Below, piece by piece: positions 35,363-44,850 of a stretch of DNA of 64,000 nt. Numbering within the stretch: the first letter of the stretch is position 1; each line of letters starts with the position of its first letter. The translations under genes were made by a program, and so were the position numbers. The notes under the pieces are model-generated. The model saw only the letters and a program-made list of their open reading frames with translations, was not told the DNA's origin and did no database searches. This stretch comes from Bacteroides timonensis (lineage in GTDB: Bacteria > Bacteroidota > Bacteroidia > Bacteroidales > Bacteroidaceae): positions 17,657-81,656 of the forward strand of contig NZ_CBVI010000089.1 of assembly GCF_000513195.1 (NCBI RefSeq), written 5' to 3'.

Positions 35363-36651
35363 ACGGCTTGAGGTGTTTTAGCTTGATGATTCAGGTAATT
35401 GATTTTATATTCATCGGGGAAGTATAGTACCCGTTCTTCCTGTAAAGCCTGATCGCCCAACAGGCAAAGCATACTTGCATAATAGCCCTCTTCGGCTATG
35501 CGTTCCGGCTGCCTACGGGTAATGACAGCCTCAACAAAAGCTTCTAATAACAAAGAAGTGCCATCCGATTTAGGCCGTTCTCCCAGAATGAATTCCCCTT
35601 TGTTTTCATTGGCGGTTTCCGGTGCCCAGCTTGTTCCGGCAAAAGGTAAGGAATCAAACACTTTATTCTCCCATTCGTTAATCATCTGCAAAAATCCGGG
35701 TGCGGGAGGGACACTTTCAAAGAAGTATTTGCCTTTCTCCGGTTCCACCGTCCCCAGATTACCCATGATCTGTTCTTCCAAACCATAGAATTTATTGGAT
35801 ATGACAGAGTCAAATGTCATCTTCACTCCATCATCGAACACATATATGCAACTTACATTATCATATACTTCCCTACCGTCTTTCCAATAGGTGATAGCCC
35901 CATGTCCCATCACTTTCTCGGGAAGCTTTTGCAGTGCCCAGCTCCCTATTTGTAACTGATGACAAGCCAGTTCGGTCATCAGTCCTTTGGAATATTCGCG
36001 ATACAGACGCCAGTTAATCAGACGTTCCAGGTCAGGTGAAGGCACTTCCCGCCTCCAGTCTCCATTCCGGTTCCAGAAAGTACGGATAGCATTTATCTCA
36101 CCGAAAGTGCCGGCATGAACCATTTCCATGACCTTGATGTATCGCGGATCGAAAAGACGTTGCTGTCCGGTAAAGAATATTTTGCCCGTACTGATGTGCT
36201 TACTATAAATGCGGAAACATTCTTCCATCGTAAAGCCTATAGATTTCTCACAGAACACGTGCTTGCCGGCATCAAAAGCATCCAGCACAATTTGGCAATG
36301 GGAATTAAGAGGAGTAGCTACCAGTACGGCATCAACGGTTTTATCTTCCAGTATTTTCCGGTAATCGTCATAAACTTTAGCTTTCGGAGCCAGTTCCAGT
36401 GCTTTTTCAATAGAGGGCTGATAGATATCGCACAATGCCACAATTTCTACTTTAGGATTCTGTACCAGGAAGCTCATCAAAAAACGTCCTCTTGAACCCG
36501 GACCGATGATGGCCAGACGGCACTTTTCACCGGATGTTTCTACAACTTCCGAAAAAGCAGAAAGCCAAGGGCTTGCCGATAGCAGCACTCCGGCTCCAAT
36601 CATCCCTATATCTTTCAGAAACTCTCTCCTGCTGATCAATGTATCTTTCAT
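35359..36651 (-). CDS. Tat-exported Gfo/Idh/MocA oxidoreductase, copy 2
   Basis: 430 residues. The start ISRREFLKDIGMIGAGVLLS is a twin-arginine signal. The NAD(P)-binding motif is AIIGPGSRGRFLM, followed by LCDIYQP, LVATPLNSHC and FCEKSIGF. The family EKP motif reads EKS here, a change worth noting. The C-terminal domain contains KGLMTELACHQLQIGSWAL. It is only distantly like the 472-residue enzyme, so the two probably oxidise different positions or act in opposite directions. It heads the run of five genes through the ApbE-like protein, with a TAnnTTTG box at 36723-36730 upstream. Confidence 0.9.
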   Translation of the reverse strand: MKDTLISRREFLKDIGMIGAGVLLSASPWLSAFSEVVETSGEKCRLAIIGPGSRGRFLMSFLVQNPKVEIVALCDIYQPSIEKALELAPKAKVYDDYRKILEDKTVDAVLVATPLNSHCQIVLDAFDAGKHVFCEKSIGFTMEECFRIYSKHISTGKIFFTGQQRLFDPRYIKVMEMVHAGTFGEINAIRTFWNRNGDWRREVPSPDLERLINWRLYREYSKGLMTELACHQLQIGSWALQKLPEKVMGHGAITYWKDGREVYDNVSCIYVFDDGVKMTFDSVISNKFYGLEEQIMGNLGTVEPEKGKYFFESVPPAPGFLQMINEWENKVFDSLPFAGTSWAPETANENKGEFILGERPKSDGTSLLLEAFVEAVITRRQPERIAEEGYYASMLCLLGDQALQEERVLYFPDEYKINYLNHQAKTPQAV

Positions 36652-36722
36652 AATTAATCTTTAAAATAAAGCCTATTTCCCGTCTTTTACTAAAGGAGGA
36701 ACAGCGATATAAAATGACAGTC

Positions 36723-36730
36723 CAAAAATA
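36723..36730 (-). promoter_or_regulatory. Bacteroidetes -7 box for the Gfo/Idh-DUF1080 operon
   Basis: Minus strand TATTTTTG matches TAnnTTTG, 72-79 bases before the ATG at 36651. The surroundings are AT-rich, so a chance match is possible. Confidence 0.4.
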
Positions 36731-36801
36731 GCAAAATCCTGAGATATAGAGTATAAATATTTATCCAAACAATGCGAAAATAGTACCAATCGCCCCTGTT
36801 G

Positions 36802-39800
36802 TCACTTTATAAAGTCCTTAGGCAGAACTCCGAACTGCTTCTGGAAGCATTTTGTGAAGTAAGAAGGGGTATTGAACCCAGTCATGTAACACACTTCATT
36901 GATCTTACATTCTCCTTCCTGCAACAGCTGTGCCGCCTTCTTCAGACGTTCCAGACGAATGTAATCATTCGGGGTCAAATCCAGTATCCCTTTTATTTTC
37001 CGGTTCAGGCTCGAACGGCTCATATTCAGCAGGCTCGCCATATCGTCAAGACAGAATTCAGGATTTTGCATATTGGCCACAACTACTTCTTTCAATGTTT
37101 TAAGAAAGGTTTCGTCTGCTTTAGTCATCGCCATACTGTTAGCTTGTACAAAAGGAGAATGAGCAAAAGAAACTCGCAACTTCTCGCGGTTACTCAACAA
37201 GTTAGACACACACACTTTTAGGTATTCCACAGAGAACGGTTTTTCTATGTAAACGTCCGCACCAAGCCTCATACCTTCTATTTTTGCCTGAAGGGTGGTT
37301 TTAGCTGTCAATAATATAATGGGAATATGACTATAATCGAGCTCCGACTTCAGATGTTCACACAGTTCCAATCCATCCATCTCAGGCATCATAATATCAG
37401 AAATAACCAGGTTGACCGTATGTTCTCCCAATACTTTCAACGCTTCTATACCATTGACGGCTGTCAGCACCTGATATTCCGATGACAATTGTTTGGTCAC
37501 AAACAACCGCATCTCCAAACTATCTTCTACAACCAACAGGGTATACCGGCATTGTTTACGACCGGTTCCCGGTTCTCCTTCTCCGGATGATTCTTCATTC
37601 ATTACCGGTTCTTTTCGCTCTATTGTGACAGTTTGTACATGCCTCAGCGGAAGTGATAACAGGAAACAATTATATTCCATGGAATCTTCCATATATAATG
37701 TACCCTCATGCAGTTCGGCAAGCAAACGGGCTAATGCCAACCCAATACCGGTACCGGATACGGAGCTCAAGACTCCCTCCTTATACTGGATGAACGGCTT
37801 AAAAATCTCTTCACGCATTTTTGCCGGAACAACAGGACCGTCATTACAAACCGAAAACAACAATTTATCTTCTTCCACATACAGCCTAACGCGGATATAA
37901 GTTTCAGAATACTTGATGGCATTGGAAAGCAGATTACTGATAATCTTGGTCAATCCTTCCTTATCGACCGAAGCATACACCGTTTCGGGAGAGTCAATAA
38001 CAAATTCCAATTCTTTCTGACGTGCCGAAAGCCTAAAACGCTTACACGTCTTTTGCAGGATGTCCGACACATCACATTCCACAAAATTCAGTTGGAATCC
38101 TTGCGTCTCCGTTTTTCTGAAATCGAGCAACTGATTGACCAGGTCGAGCAGCCGGTTTGTATTCAGGTCCATTATCTCCAAATCATCCCTGATTTCATCA
38201 GATACCGATTTGGACGACAACACATTCTCAAGCGGACTCTTTATGAGTGTAAGCGGCGTACGTATCTCATGAGCTACATTCGTGAAGAAATCTATTTTAG
38301 CCGTGTACAGTTCCCTCTCCTTCTCACGCTCAAACTTCTCCATGGTCTGCTGATGCTTCTGTTGGTTCCTTCTCCTAAAATAGAAAATAACGGCAACCAG
38401 AGAACATAAAGCCAATAGTACATAAACGACATAGGCCCAGGTAGACAAGTAAAAAGGAGGTCGAATACGTATTTTAAGCACACGTTGCGCTTCATTCCAT
38501 TTACCGTCGCTATTAGATCCCTTTATACGCAACGTATAACTTCCGTAAGGCAGATTGGAGTAATTGATCATGGAGTTCCTGCCTACCGTATACCATTCAC
38601 GGTTAAAGCCCTCCAGCTTATACTCTAACCTATTCATCTCGGGAGCTTGATAACTTAAGGCAGCCACCTGAAGAGAAAAGGAATTCTGATTAGCATCAAG
38701 CTCTATTTCATCTGAATAAGTAATACTCTTTTCCATAGGAGAATCCGGACTATCCACCGATAACCGCTTGTTGAATAAGTAAAAATCAGTAATGACCACC
38801 GGAGGAAGAAAAGTATTCTCAACAAAAGTTTCAGGGTCAAAAGCTATAAATCCATTGATACTCCCCAAGTAAATACATCCTTTCTTGTCACAATATCCGG
38901 ACTGGAAATTGAACTGGTTGCTCAACAATCCGTTGGCCGTGGTATAGACATGCTTGCTCTCTGTCTCCGGATTGAAGCAAACAAGACCATTATTAGTCGT
39001 AATCCAGAGATTTCCACGCTTATCCTCCACCATCTTATAGATAGTATTACTTGAAAAACCTTTCGACATATCATATCGGGTGAAGTCATCCGTCTCCGGA
39101 TTATAACGGCAGAAGCCCTCGCCCAAGGTCATAAACCACAGGCGTTTTCTGCTGTCTTCATAGATACTGATCACCTTATTGTAAGAGAGCGAAGCGGAAT
39201 CTTTTTCATTCGACAGGTAATTCTTCCACTTCTGACTTCGGACATTATAGCAAAAAACTCCATTGGAGAAAGTAGCAAACCAGAGATTGCCGTTGAAATC
39301 CTCCAATATATCATAAGTAAACATGTTCTTCAATTCAGTAATGCGTGTAAAGTCGTCAGAAGAGCGGTTGTATTTCAGCAGACCGGCCGTTGTACCGATC
39401 CAGACATCGCCTGTAGTGGTTTTGCAAATGGTAAAAGCATCATTAGCGGACATCGAGTTCTGAGTTTCACCTCTGGAATAATGCTTCACTTGCCTGGTAT
39501 GCAAATTCACCCGATTTAATCCACCGGAAAAAGTGCCCACCCATAGATCATCTCCATCCAGACAAAGTCCATGAACATTCTTGTAAATAGCAGGATGATC
39601 AAAAGGCACTATTTTACCGTTTGCAGGGTCATAATTGAATAATCCCTTATCTTCGGTACCTATCCACAACGTACCGTCATTGCTCTCGCATATTTCTCGT
39701 ACCCGACGCCCGAAGTGCCTGAGATCATCTCTTGGATAGAACTTCTCAAAATAAGTCCATTGATATGGATAATAGTTCACACCACCGAAATATGAACCTA

Positions 39801-40752
39801 TCCACATACCATTTTCCTTGTCACGGCACAGTGAATAAATGGCGTTATCCGACAATGCATAAAAATCATCCTGATCAGGAACCGACAGATGCGTCACCTT
39901 ATCATTTACCAGATTGTATATATACAGACCTGATTCCGTACCTACCCACAGCTCGTCATCGGATTTGAATTGCAATACACGTACATAAGCGTCCAACAAT
40001 CTGCGAGTTTTACCGGTGGTAAAGTTTATCTCAGTCAATCCGTTAACCGAAGCTATATAAACGCAATTGTGCGGACCACTGACATGCCAGTTGATGATAT
40101 CTCCTTTAAATATCTCATTGCCATCAGCATCCTTAAAAGGTTGTAGCGGCTCCTCAAAATTATCCTTTGTGTAGTAAAGATTGTCAGCATACAAAGCCAA
40201 CCAGCAGATATTTTCGTTAATCCAGAAACGAGCTACATTGGACATGCCCGAATCATGCAGATAATTCCGCAACTTTTTCTCATGATTGTAGCAAAACAAA
40301 CCCTGATTCTCCACCGACATCCAAATATTATCGTATTCATCGCTTCCAATCATGGTTACGAAGTCTTTAATGACAGTTCCTTTATCACTCGTCTGATTGA
40401 AAGCTGTGAAAGAATCAAGCAACGGATTATAGATAAAGACTCCCCCATCCGTCCCTATCCAGATATTCCCCTCATGGTCTTCATAAAGTGCAGTAATAAA
40501 ATTCTTGCCTAAACCGGAATTTTCCTTTTTGTATACGCGGTAAGATAGACCATCATAACGGTTCAGACCGTCTTTAGTCCCAAACCATATAAAGCCTTTC
40601 CTGTCCTGCAAAATCTGATATACGGTATTCTGTGAGAGACCGTTCCGGATGTCCATTGTCTTAAAATAGTAATGAACAGCATTTTGTGCGTATGACGGCA
40701 ACGCCGTCAATATGCACAAATAAAAGAAAAGCTTTATAATCGTTCGGCTCAT
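36802..40752 (-). CDS. Hybrid two-component system sensor/regulator (HTCS) of the right locus
   Basis: 1316 residues with a signal peptide ending near SYAQ. It has the same plan as the protein at 18931-22956: periplasmic propeller blades (GLSQNTVYQILQDRKGFIWF and repeats), a Y_Y_Y domain, one span near 780, histidine kinase with His828 in AHEIRTPL and GTGIGLALAR, receiver with Asp1119 in VISDIMMPEMDG, and an AraC-type HTH ending GVLPKDFIK. Sequence similarity to the other regulator is strong throughout the cytoplasmic part and lower in the sensor, as expected for paralogues with different ligands. It starts 21 bases after the GH2 stop and so may share the GH2 promoter. Confidence 0.95.
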   Translation of the reverse strand: MSRTIIKLFFYLCILTALPSYAQNAVHYYFKTMDIRNGLSQNTVYQILQDRKGFIWFGTKDGLNRYDGLSYRVYKKENSGLGKNFITALYEDHEGNIWIGTDGGVFIYNPLLDSFTAFNQTSDKGTVIKDFVTMIGSDEYDNIWMSVENQGLFCYNHEKKLRNYLHDSGMSNVARFWINENICWLALYADNLYYTKDNFEEPLQPFKDADGNEIFKGDIINWHVSGPHNCVYIASVNGLTEINFTTGKTRRLLDAYVRVLQFKSDDELWVGTESGLYIYNLVNDKVTHLSVPDQDDFYALSDNAIYSLCRDKENGMWIGSYFGGVNYYPYQWTYFEKFYPRDDLRHFGRRVREICESNDGTLWIGTEDKGLFNYDPANGKIVPFDHPAIYKNVHGLCLDGDDLWVGTFSGGLNRVNLHTRQVKHYSRGETQNSMSANDAFTICKTTTGDVWIGTTAGLLKYNRSSDDFTRITELKNMFTYDILEDFNGNLWFATFSNGVFCYNVRSQKWKNYLSNEKDSASLSYNKVISIYEDSRKRLWFMTLGEGFCRYNPETDDFTRYDMSKGFSSNTIYKMVEDKRGNLWITTNNGLVCFNPETESKHVYTTANGLLSNQFNFQSGYCDKKGCIYLGSINGFIAFDPETFVENTFLPPVVITDFYLFNKRLSVDSPDSPMEKSITYSDEIELDANQNSFSLQVAALSYQAPEMNRLEYKLEGFNREWYTVGRNSMINYSNLPYGSYTLRIKGSNSDGKWNEAQRVLKIRIRPPFYLSTWAYVVYVLLALCSLVAVIFYFRRRNQQKHQQTMEKFEREKERELYTAKIDFFTNVAHEIRTPLTLIKSPLENVLSSKSVSDEIRDDLEIMDLNTNRLLDLVNQLLDFRKTETQGFQLNFVECDVSDILQKTCKRFRLSARQKELEFVIDSPETVYASVDKEGLTKIISNLLSNAIKYSETYIRVRLYVEEDKLLFSVCNDGPVVPAKMREEIFKPFIQYKEGVLSSVSGTGIGLALARLLAELHEGTLYMEDSMEYNCFLLSLPLRHVQTVTIERKEPVMNEESSGEGEPGTGRKQCRYTLLVVEDSLEMRLFVTKQLSSEYQVLTAVNGIEALKVLGEHTVNLVISDIMMPEMDGLELCEHLKSELDYSHIPIILLTAKTTLQAKIEGMRLGADVYIEKPFSVEYLKVCVSNLLSNREKLRVSFAHSPFVQANSMAMTKADETFLKTLKEVVVANMQNPEFCLDDMASLLNMSRSSLNRKIKGILDLTPNDYIRLERLKKAAQLLQEGECKINEVCYMTGFNTPSYFTKCFQKQFGVLPKDFIK

Positions 40753-40773
40753 AACCTCCTACTTCCCAGAAGA

Positions 40774-42591
40774 TTACTTTTTCAACGAATTACAGATACG
40801 TGTATTTATTTCTTTAACACGCTTTTCATCCAGCTTAATAACCTTACGGTCATAGGTCATCAGGCCATTCACTTCCACTTCCACGTCAGTAGTCTGTGTA
40901 TAGACAGCTGCGGAGAATCCTCTGTCTACCATCTTATACAGCATATCGGCATACTTCACATATTCATCCGTAGCTTCTTTGGAAGAGTTAAACTGAACAT
41001 AACCCCAGTTGCGGTTCGGCTCCCAGATATGATCCTTCAGAACAAGACCGATACCACCGTATTCACCCAAAACAGTTGCACGCTGAGCATCATACAAGTA
41101 CATTTCAGGTGCCGGATAATTATGCAGGTCAAGCATGTCACCACAAGTATAATGGTTACCGCCACTTGCCGGATTCACCAAACGGGTTGGATCATATTGT
41201 TTCGTCCATTCAGCAATTTCAACGGTCTTAAACTGTCCCCAAGCCTCATTAAATGGCACCCAGGTACCAATGCAAGGATAAGAATACAGACAATCCATTA
41301 TTTCTTTCCACTCCTTGCGATAATAAGCTTCTGATTCGGGTGAACGCTTCATTTCCGTACCGTCAAAGTACTTCCGGTTCTGCCATTGCGGACCACGGTC
41401 ACCACTCGGCATATCTTGCCATACGATGATTCCAAGCTGGTCGCAATATGTATACCAACGGGCAGGCTCTACTTTAATATGTTTACGGATCATATTATAA
41501 CCAAAATCTTTTGTCTTCTGAATGTCATGCAGTAAAGCTTCATCCGTAGGAGCCGTATACAGACCGTCAGGCCACCAACCTTGATCTAGCGGACCAAACT
41601 GGAACAGCGCTTCATTATTCAGTTCCAAACGTACGATACCATTGGCATCCCTGCGAGTGGAATATTTACGCATAGCCGCATAGCTATCCACCTTATCCAC
41701 AATCTTACTCCCCTCTTTTAAAGTAACTTCCAAAGTATAGAGAAAAGGAGAATCAGGGCTCCACAGTTTTGCATTTTCAGGCATCTCCACTTCTACAGGT
41801 TCTCCATTAATACTCTTACCGGCAGCAATTAATTGATTACCATCATACACATTCACCTCTACGAAATCTGATGTGCTGTTGGCGTTCAGTTCAGCTTTTA
41901 CCGTTAACAGGTGACGATCAATATCAGGAGTAATACGAAGATTTTCAATATGTTTACCAGCAACAGGTTCCAGCCATACAGTTTGCCAGATACCCGTTAC
42001 AGGAGTGTACCAGATACCTTCCGGTCTGCTGACTTGCTTACCACGTGGTTGAGGGCCTCTGTCCGTAGGGTCCCAAACCTTCACAACCAGGCGGTTGCTG
42101 CCTTTAGCCGACAAGGCAGGAGTTATATCAAAGGAGAATGGAGTAAATCCTCCGGTATGACTTCCAACCTTAATATCGTTCACCCATACATCGGTTTTCC
42201 AGTCAACGGCACCAAAATGTAACAAAACCTGTTTTCCTCTCCAGGCTGAAGGTATCTCAAAGCTCCGTTGATAGATTACTTCCTGATTTTCGTTCACTCT
42301 CCTTCCTACTCCGGACAAAGACGATTCTACAGCAAAAGGTACGAGAATTTGGCCTTCAAAATCCGTTGGAATGCGTCCACCTTTATCAATAATAGCATAA
42401 TCCCACAAACCATTCAGGTTTTTCCAGTCATTACGCTGCATGATGGGCCTTGGATACTCGGGCAATACATCAGAAGGATTGATCTGTTCTGCCCACTTTG
42501 TCTTTATTCTATCTCCGGCCGGTTTCCATTGAGCCGAACTCTCCAAAATAAAAAACGTTACTAAAAATAACGAGATGAATAATTTTTTCAT
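40774..42591 (-). CDS. Secreted GH2 family beta-glycosidase (beta-galactosidase/glucuronidase type)
   Basis: 605 residues with signal peptide MKKLFISLFLVTFFILESSA. The order is jelly-roll (WVNDIKVGSHTGGFTPFSFD), immunoglobulin-like domain, then TIM barrel. VPFNEAWGQF places the acid/base at Glu449 and VLGEYGG the nucleophile at Glu510. With no extra C-terminal domains it is at the short end for GH2. It removes a terminal beta-linked sugar, with galactose or glucuronic acid the usual choices. It is directly upstream of the hybrid regulator gene and follows a TAnnTTTG box at 42621-42628. Confidence 0.9.
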   Translation of the reverse strand: MKKLFISLFLVTFFILESSAQWKPAGDRIKTKWAEQINPSDVLPEYPRPIMQRNDWKNLNGLWDYAIIDKGGRIPTDFEGQILVPFAVESSLSGVGRRVNENQEVIYQRSFEIPSAWRGKQVLLHFGAVDWKTDVWVNDIKVGSHTGGFTPFSFDITPALSAKGSNRLVVKVWDPTDRGPQPRGKQVSRPEGIWYTPVTGIWQTVWLEPVAGKHIENLRITPDIDRHLLTVKAELNANSTSDFVEVNVYDGNQLIAAGKSINGEPVEVEMPENAKLWSPDSPFLYTLEVTLKEGSKIVDKVDSYAAMRKYSTRRDANGIVRLELNNEALFQFGPLDQGWWPDGLYTAPTDEALLHDIQKTKDFGYNMIRKHIKVEPARWYTYCDQLGIIVWQDMPSGDRGPQWQNRKYFDGTEMKRSPESEAYYRKEWKEIMDCLYSYPCIGTWVPFNEAWGQFKTVEIAEWTKQYDPTRLVNPASGGNHYTCGDMLDLHNYPAPEMYLYDAQRATVLGEYGGIGLVLKDHIWEPNRNWGYVQFNSSKEATDEYVKYADMLYKMVDRGFSAAVYTQTTDVEVEVNGLMTYDRKVIKLDEKRVKEINTRICNSLKK

Positions 42592-42620
42592 GGTATGTAA
42601 CTCTATTTAATGTTTGGAAG

Positions 42621-42628
42621 CAAAGTTA
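42621..42628 (-). promoter_or_regulatory. Bacteroidetes -7 box for the GH2-HTCS unit
   Basis: Minus strand TAACTTTG, an exact TAnnTTTG match, 30-37 bases before the GH2 ATG. The same octamer precedes mnmG, dtd and the small ORF at 45600-45722. Confidence 0.65.
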
Positions 42629-42831
42629 GCTACAAATTCATTTTCAGAATAACGCAATTGACTCAATAAATGCAATAATCCTTCCATTTATTCGCTAAGA
42701 TAGAAGAATATACAAGAAAAACACACCAATTTGTGAAATCAATAATAAGAAATAAAGAAGACGGGAAATAATAGAAGAATAATACAACAGCCGGAATCAT
42801 GAGGATGTTTCCGGCATAAATGGATACGACA

Positions 42832-42878
42832 TAAAAACTTCTTGCAGACAGATAGTTAATAGCTTGTCAGCAAGAAGT
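42832..42878 (-). terminator. Intrinsic terminator of the DUF2589/peptidase operon
   Basis: ACTTCTTGCAGACA (42837-42850) and TGTCAGCAAGAAGT (42865-42878) pair in 13 of 14 positions. On the minus strand the stem is followed directly by TTTTTAT, the classical form. It lies 57 bases after the peptidase stop at 42935, so it closes the island. Confidence 0.8.
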
Positions 42879-42934
42879 CGAGAGTATGTTTACAAGGAGT
42901 TAACACCTTATAAGGAACTAATTATCAATAAATT

Positions 42935-43393
42935 CTAAACATTAAACCAATACACTTTCTTATTATATGCGTTATCTCTGACATCTACATGTACCCACGA
43001 GATAGGAACCCCCTTTTGTAAATGTTCAAAGCGAATGTTACATGGCAATTTATCAGCAAATTCCTCGATTTTATGTCTTGCATCTTCCGCAGTCATTCCA
43101 CAATTCGCAGGTAGCAAAATATCGACAGCTTTGCCTTGTACATGAGTCGAAATATATGGGCTTTCATTATTCTTAACAAGACCGCATAGATGACATCTTA
43201 GTCCCCTTTGGAAGATCCTTATTTGGGGTTGATTAATAATAAGAGGCAAATCCAGTATTTCACGGATAATATCCAGAGTTTTCTTTAGATCTTCATCTAA
43301 AAAAGACCATATCTGTTCCTCCGAATAGCTCTGCATCACATGGTTGCAGACTAATTCCTGAATCTTAAAATACTTACATTTATAAACACTCAT
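42935..43393 (-). CDS. M15-type zinc peptidase-like protein ending the island
   Basis: 152 residues without a signal peptide. The zinc-binding pattern of M15 peptidases is visible: STHVQGKAVDILL (His and Asp ligands) and SWVHVDVR (third His with Asp). These enzymes cut D-amino-acid bonds in peptidoglycan peptides, and many phage endolysins and bacterial D,D-carboxypeptidases belong here. An extra pair CHLCG near residue 72 is unusual. It is the last gene before the terminator at 42832-42878, 43 bases after a DUF2589-like gene. With no export signal it would act on the wall only if released or delivered, or it may have another cytoplasmic target. Confidence 0.75.
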   Translation of the reverse strand: MSVYKCKYFKIQELVCNHVMQSYSEEQIWSFLDEDLKKTLDIIREILDLPLIINQPQIRIFQRGLRCHLCGLVKNNESPYISTHVQGKAVDILLPANCGMTAEDARHKIEEFADKLPCNIRFEHLQKGVPISWVHVDVRDNAYNKKVYWFNV

Positions 43394-43436
43394 AGTAGTT
43401 ACTTTTTAAAATTAATAATTAAAAAATTCTTTTCTC

Positions 43437-43892
43437 TCAGGTAATCTGTCTCTTCAAAGCATTTGCATATCCTTCGATAATCAATTCCAACCCATCGGTC
43501 AGTTCTTGTGGCGAAATAACAATCTCCAGCTTTCCCACCGTAGCATTTTCTGATGTTTTTTTATTAGGGAAGCTGATCTGTAGCTCATCATTTATAACTT
43601 CCAGGGCAAATTCTGCCGTCACAGTAGCCTTTTCTATTTTAGAGGCTGTAACAGGTACCAATGTAATTAAAGGGACCTGAACTGTAGTAGTAGTAACCGC
43701 TCCGGTATCGTCCAAAGCAGGATATTCAAGTTGCACTATCTTCGGAACCAATGCCCCTTTATTTTTCCCCTCCCCGTCAACAGGCTTTTCAAAATACTTA
43801 TCCAGCAAGCCTTCATTCTTATCCATCAGCGAGTCACTGGCACTTACAATGGCATGATGGATAGCCTCTACAAACAATTTAAAGCTAATCAT
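43437..43892 (-). CDS. DUF2589-like protein, short member
   Basis: 151 residues of unknown function. Similarity to the two larger proteins upstream is limited to the central strand pattern: VQVPLITLVPVTASKIEKATVTAEFALEV corresponds to their VPLL.LLP..SL.I.K..VDFDLEI. The N-terminus FKLFVEAIHHAIVSASDSL may match their SIIGAPLVAASKAN helix. A C-terminal QELTDGLELIIEGYANAL matches their LPLPKGV...IE.FA.A end. No signal peptide or membrane span is seen. It lies 34 bases before the small zinc ribbon gene in reading order and is part of the same transcript. The family name is by pattern memory only. Confidence 0.65.
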   Translation of the reverse strand: MISFKLFVEAIHHAIVSASDSLMDKNEGLLDKYFEKPVDGEGKNKGALVPKIVQLEYPALDDTGAVTTTTVQVPLITLVPVTASKIEKATVTAEFALEVINDELQISFPNKKTSENATVGKLEIVISPQELTDGLELIIEGYANALKRQIT

Positions 43893-43926
43893 ATCGATGA
43901 ATTTTATGATTCGACACTATGCTATT

Positions 43927-44124
43927 TTACTTTTTCTGAGGTGCTATCTTCTTCAACTTTTCAAAGTTGTCGACTGCCTCACTCACTACCGAGCGGCTTT
44001 CCGACGCTAACCCAATCGCCGCTTGACAGTTAGGGCATGAAAATTGTACGCCTTGGATTAACAAATGCAAATCAACGGGTATTTGAGTCCTGCATACTGG
44101 ACATGGGATATTTTGATCTATCAT
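43927..44124 (-). CDS. Small zinc-ribbon protein
   Basis: 65 residues. Two Cys pairs, CPVC (9-12) and CPNC (32-35), form a zinc ribbon, and an acidic-basic helix follows. I recognise no named family. It lies 4 bases after the upstream DUF2589-like gene (stop at 44129), which indicates coupled translation. Zinc ribbons also head the AAA ATPase, the FHA protein and the 329-residue protein, so this fold is a repeated part of the island, likely for protein contacts. Confidence 0.75.
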   Translation of the reverse strand: MIDQNIPCPVCRTQIPVDLHLLIQGVQFSCPNCQAAIGLASESRSVVSEAVDNFEKLKKIAPQKK

Positions 44125-44128
44125 ACTT

Positions 44129-44761
44129 CTATTCTTCTTTTTCCGACTGTTTATCTATTTTCTGTATGGGCTGTATCGATTTCGTATACAAATCAAGTAA
44201 AGTCAATACTCCTTTAGGCAAAGGTAGTCTGCCCGCATGTATATTCACTTTAAGACGGCTTGACAAAGTACTATCATATTGTTCACGGAAGTTTTTCTTA
44301 TATTCCTGTTTGGCTGGAGCAATTCTTCCATTCAGAACCGCCTTCTTCTCTACAAGCTGCACATCCGCATTCACTTTCGATTTATAATCATAAGAACCCA
44401 CCGATGTGATTTCCAGATCAAAATCCACATTGATCTTATCAATTGCAAGAGAATTTAAAGGCAGTAAACACAGTAAAGGAACCTGGAAAGCCATTTTGTT
44501 GATAGAAATGTATCCCGGATCAGTCGGTTGTTTCGCATAATCAACAACCGGCTGAGTCAGCACCATCTCTATCATAAGAGGTTGTCGCAAGTCACTTCCC
44601 TCCTCTTTTGTGAAGCAATAATCAAGCAAGAATTGAGCCTGCCCGGTTAGCATCATAACATTGGCTTTCGAGGCCGCCACCAAAGGTGCGCCAATGATGG
44701 ATTCAATGTTAAGCTCTGCCCCAAATTGAGGTTTGAATGTACCTTGCTCGTTTTCAGACAT
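44129..44761 (-). CDS. DUF2589-like protein, middle member
   Basis: 210 residues of unknown function. The N-terminal NIESIIGAPLVAASKANVMM segment matches the SLIGGPLNAAAKANSAM of the next protein and the style of DUF2589 proteins. A central beta region reads FQVPLLCLLPLNSLAIDKIN, and the end has VNIHAGRLPLPKGVLTLLDL. No signal peptide, lipobox or membrane span is visible, so it is probably cytoplasmic or associated with another protein. The shared core of the three copies points to a multi-subunit or stacked assembly, which is inference. The start ATG is 89 bases after the upstream paralogue. Confidence 0.7.
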   Translation of the reverse strand: MSENEQGTFKPQFGAELNIESIIGAPLVAASKANVMMLTGQAQFLLDYCFTKEEGSDLRQPLMIEMVLTQPVVDYAKQPTDPGYISINKMAFQVPLLCLLPLNSLAIDKINVDFDLEITSVGSYDYKSKVNADVQLVEKKAVLNGRIAPAKQEYKKNFREQYDSTLSSRLKVNIHAGRLPLPKGVLTLLDLYTKSIQPIQKIDKQSEKEE

Positions 44762-44850
44762 AATCGTTTATTTCGACTTGATATTAAACTTCCTTGATAA
44801 TTCTACATATCAAGCTTATCACCAATATTTACTTATTTTGGTTCTTAACC

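Larger units (their letters stand above)
42592..42934. other. Intergenic region between the glycan locus and the phospho-signalling island
   Basis: 343 bases without a gene. They hold the GH2 promoter box (42621-42628), a small GCCGGAA/TTCCGGC hairpin at 42790-42815 and the island terminator at 42832-42878. It is the natural border between the two regions. Confidence 0.7.
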
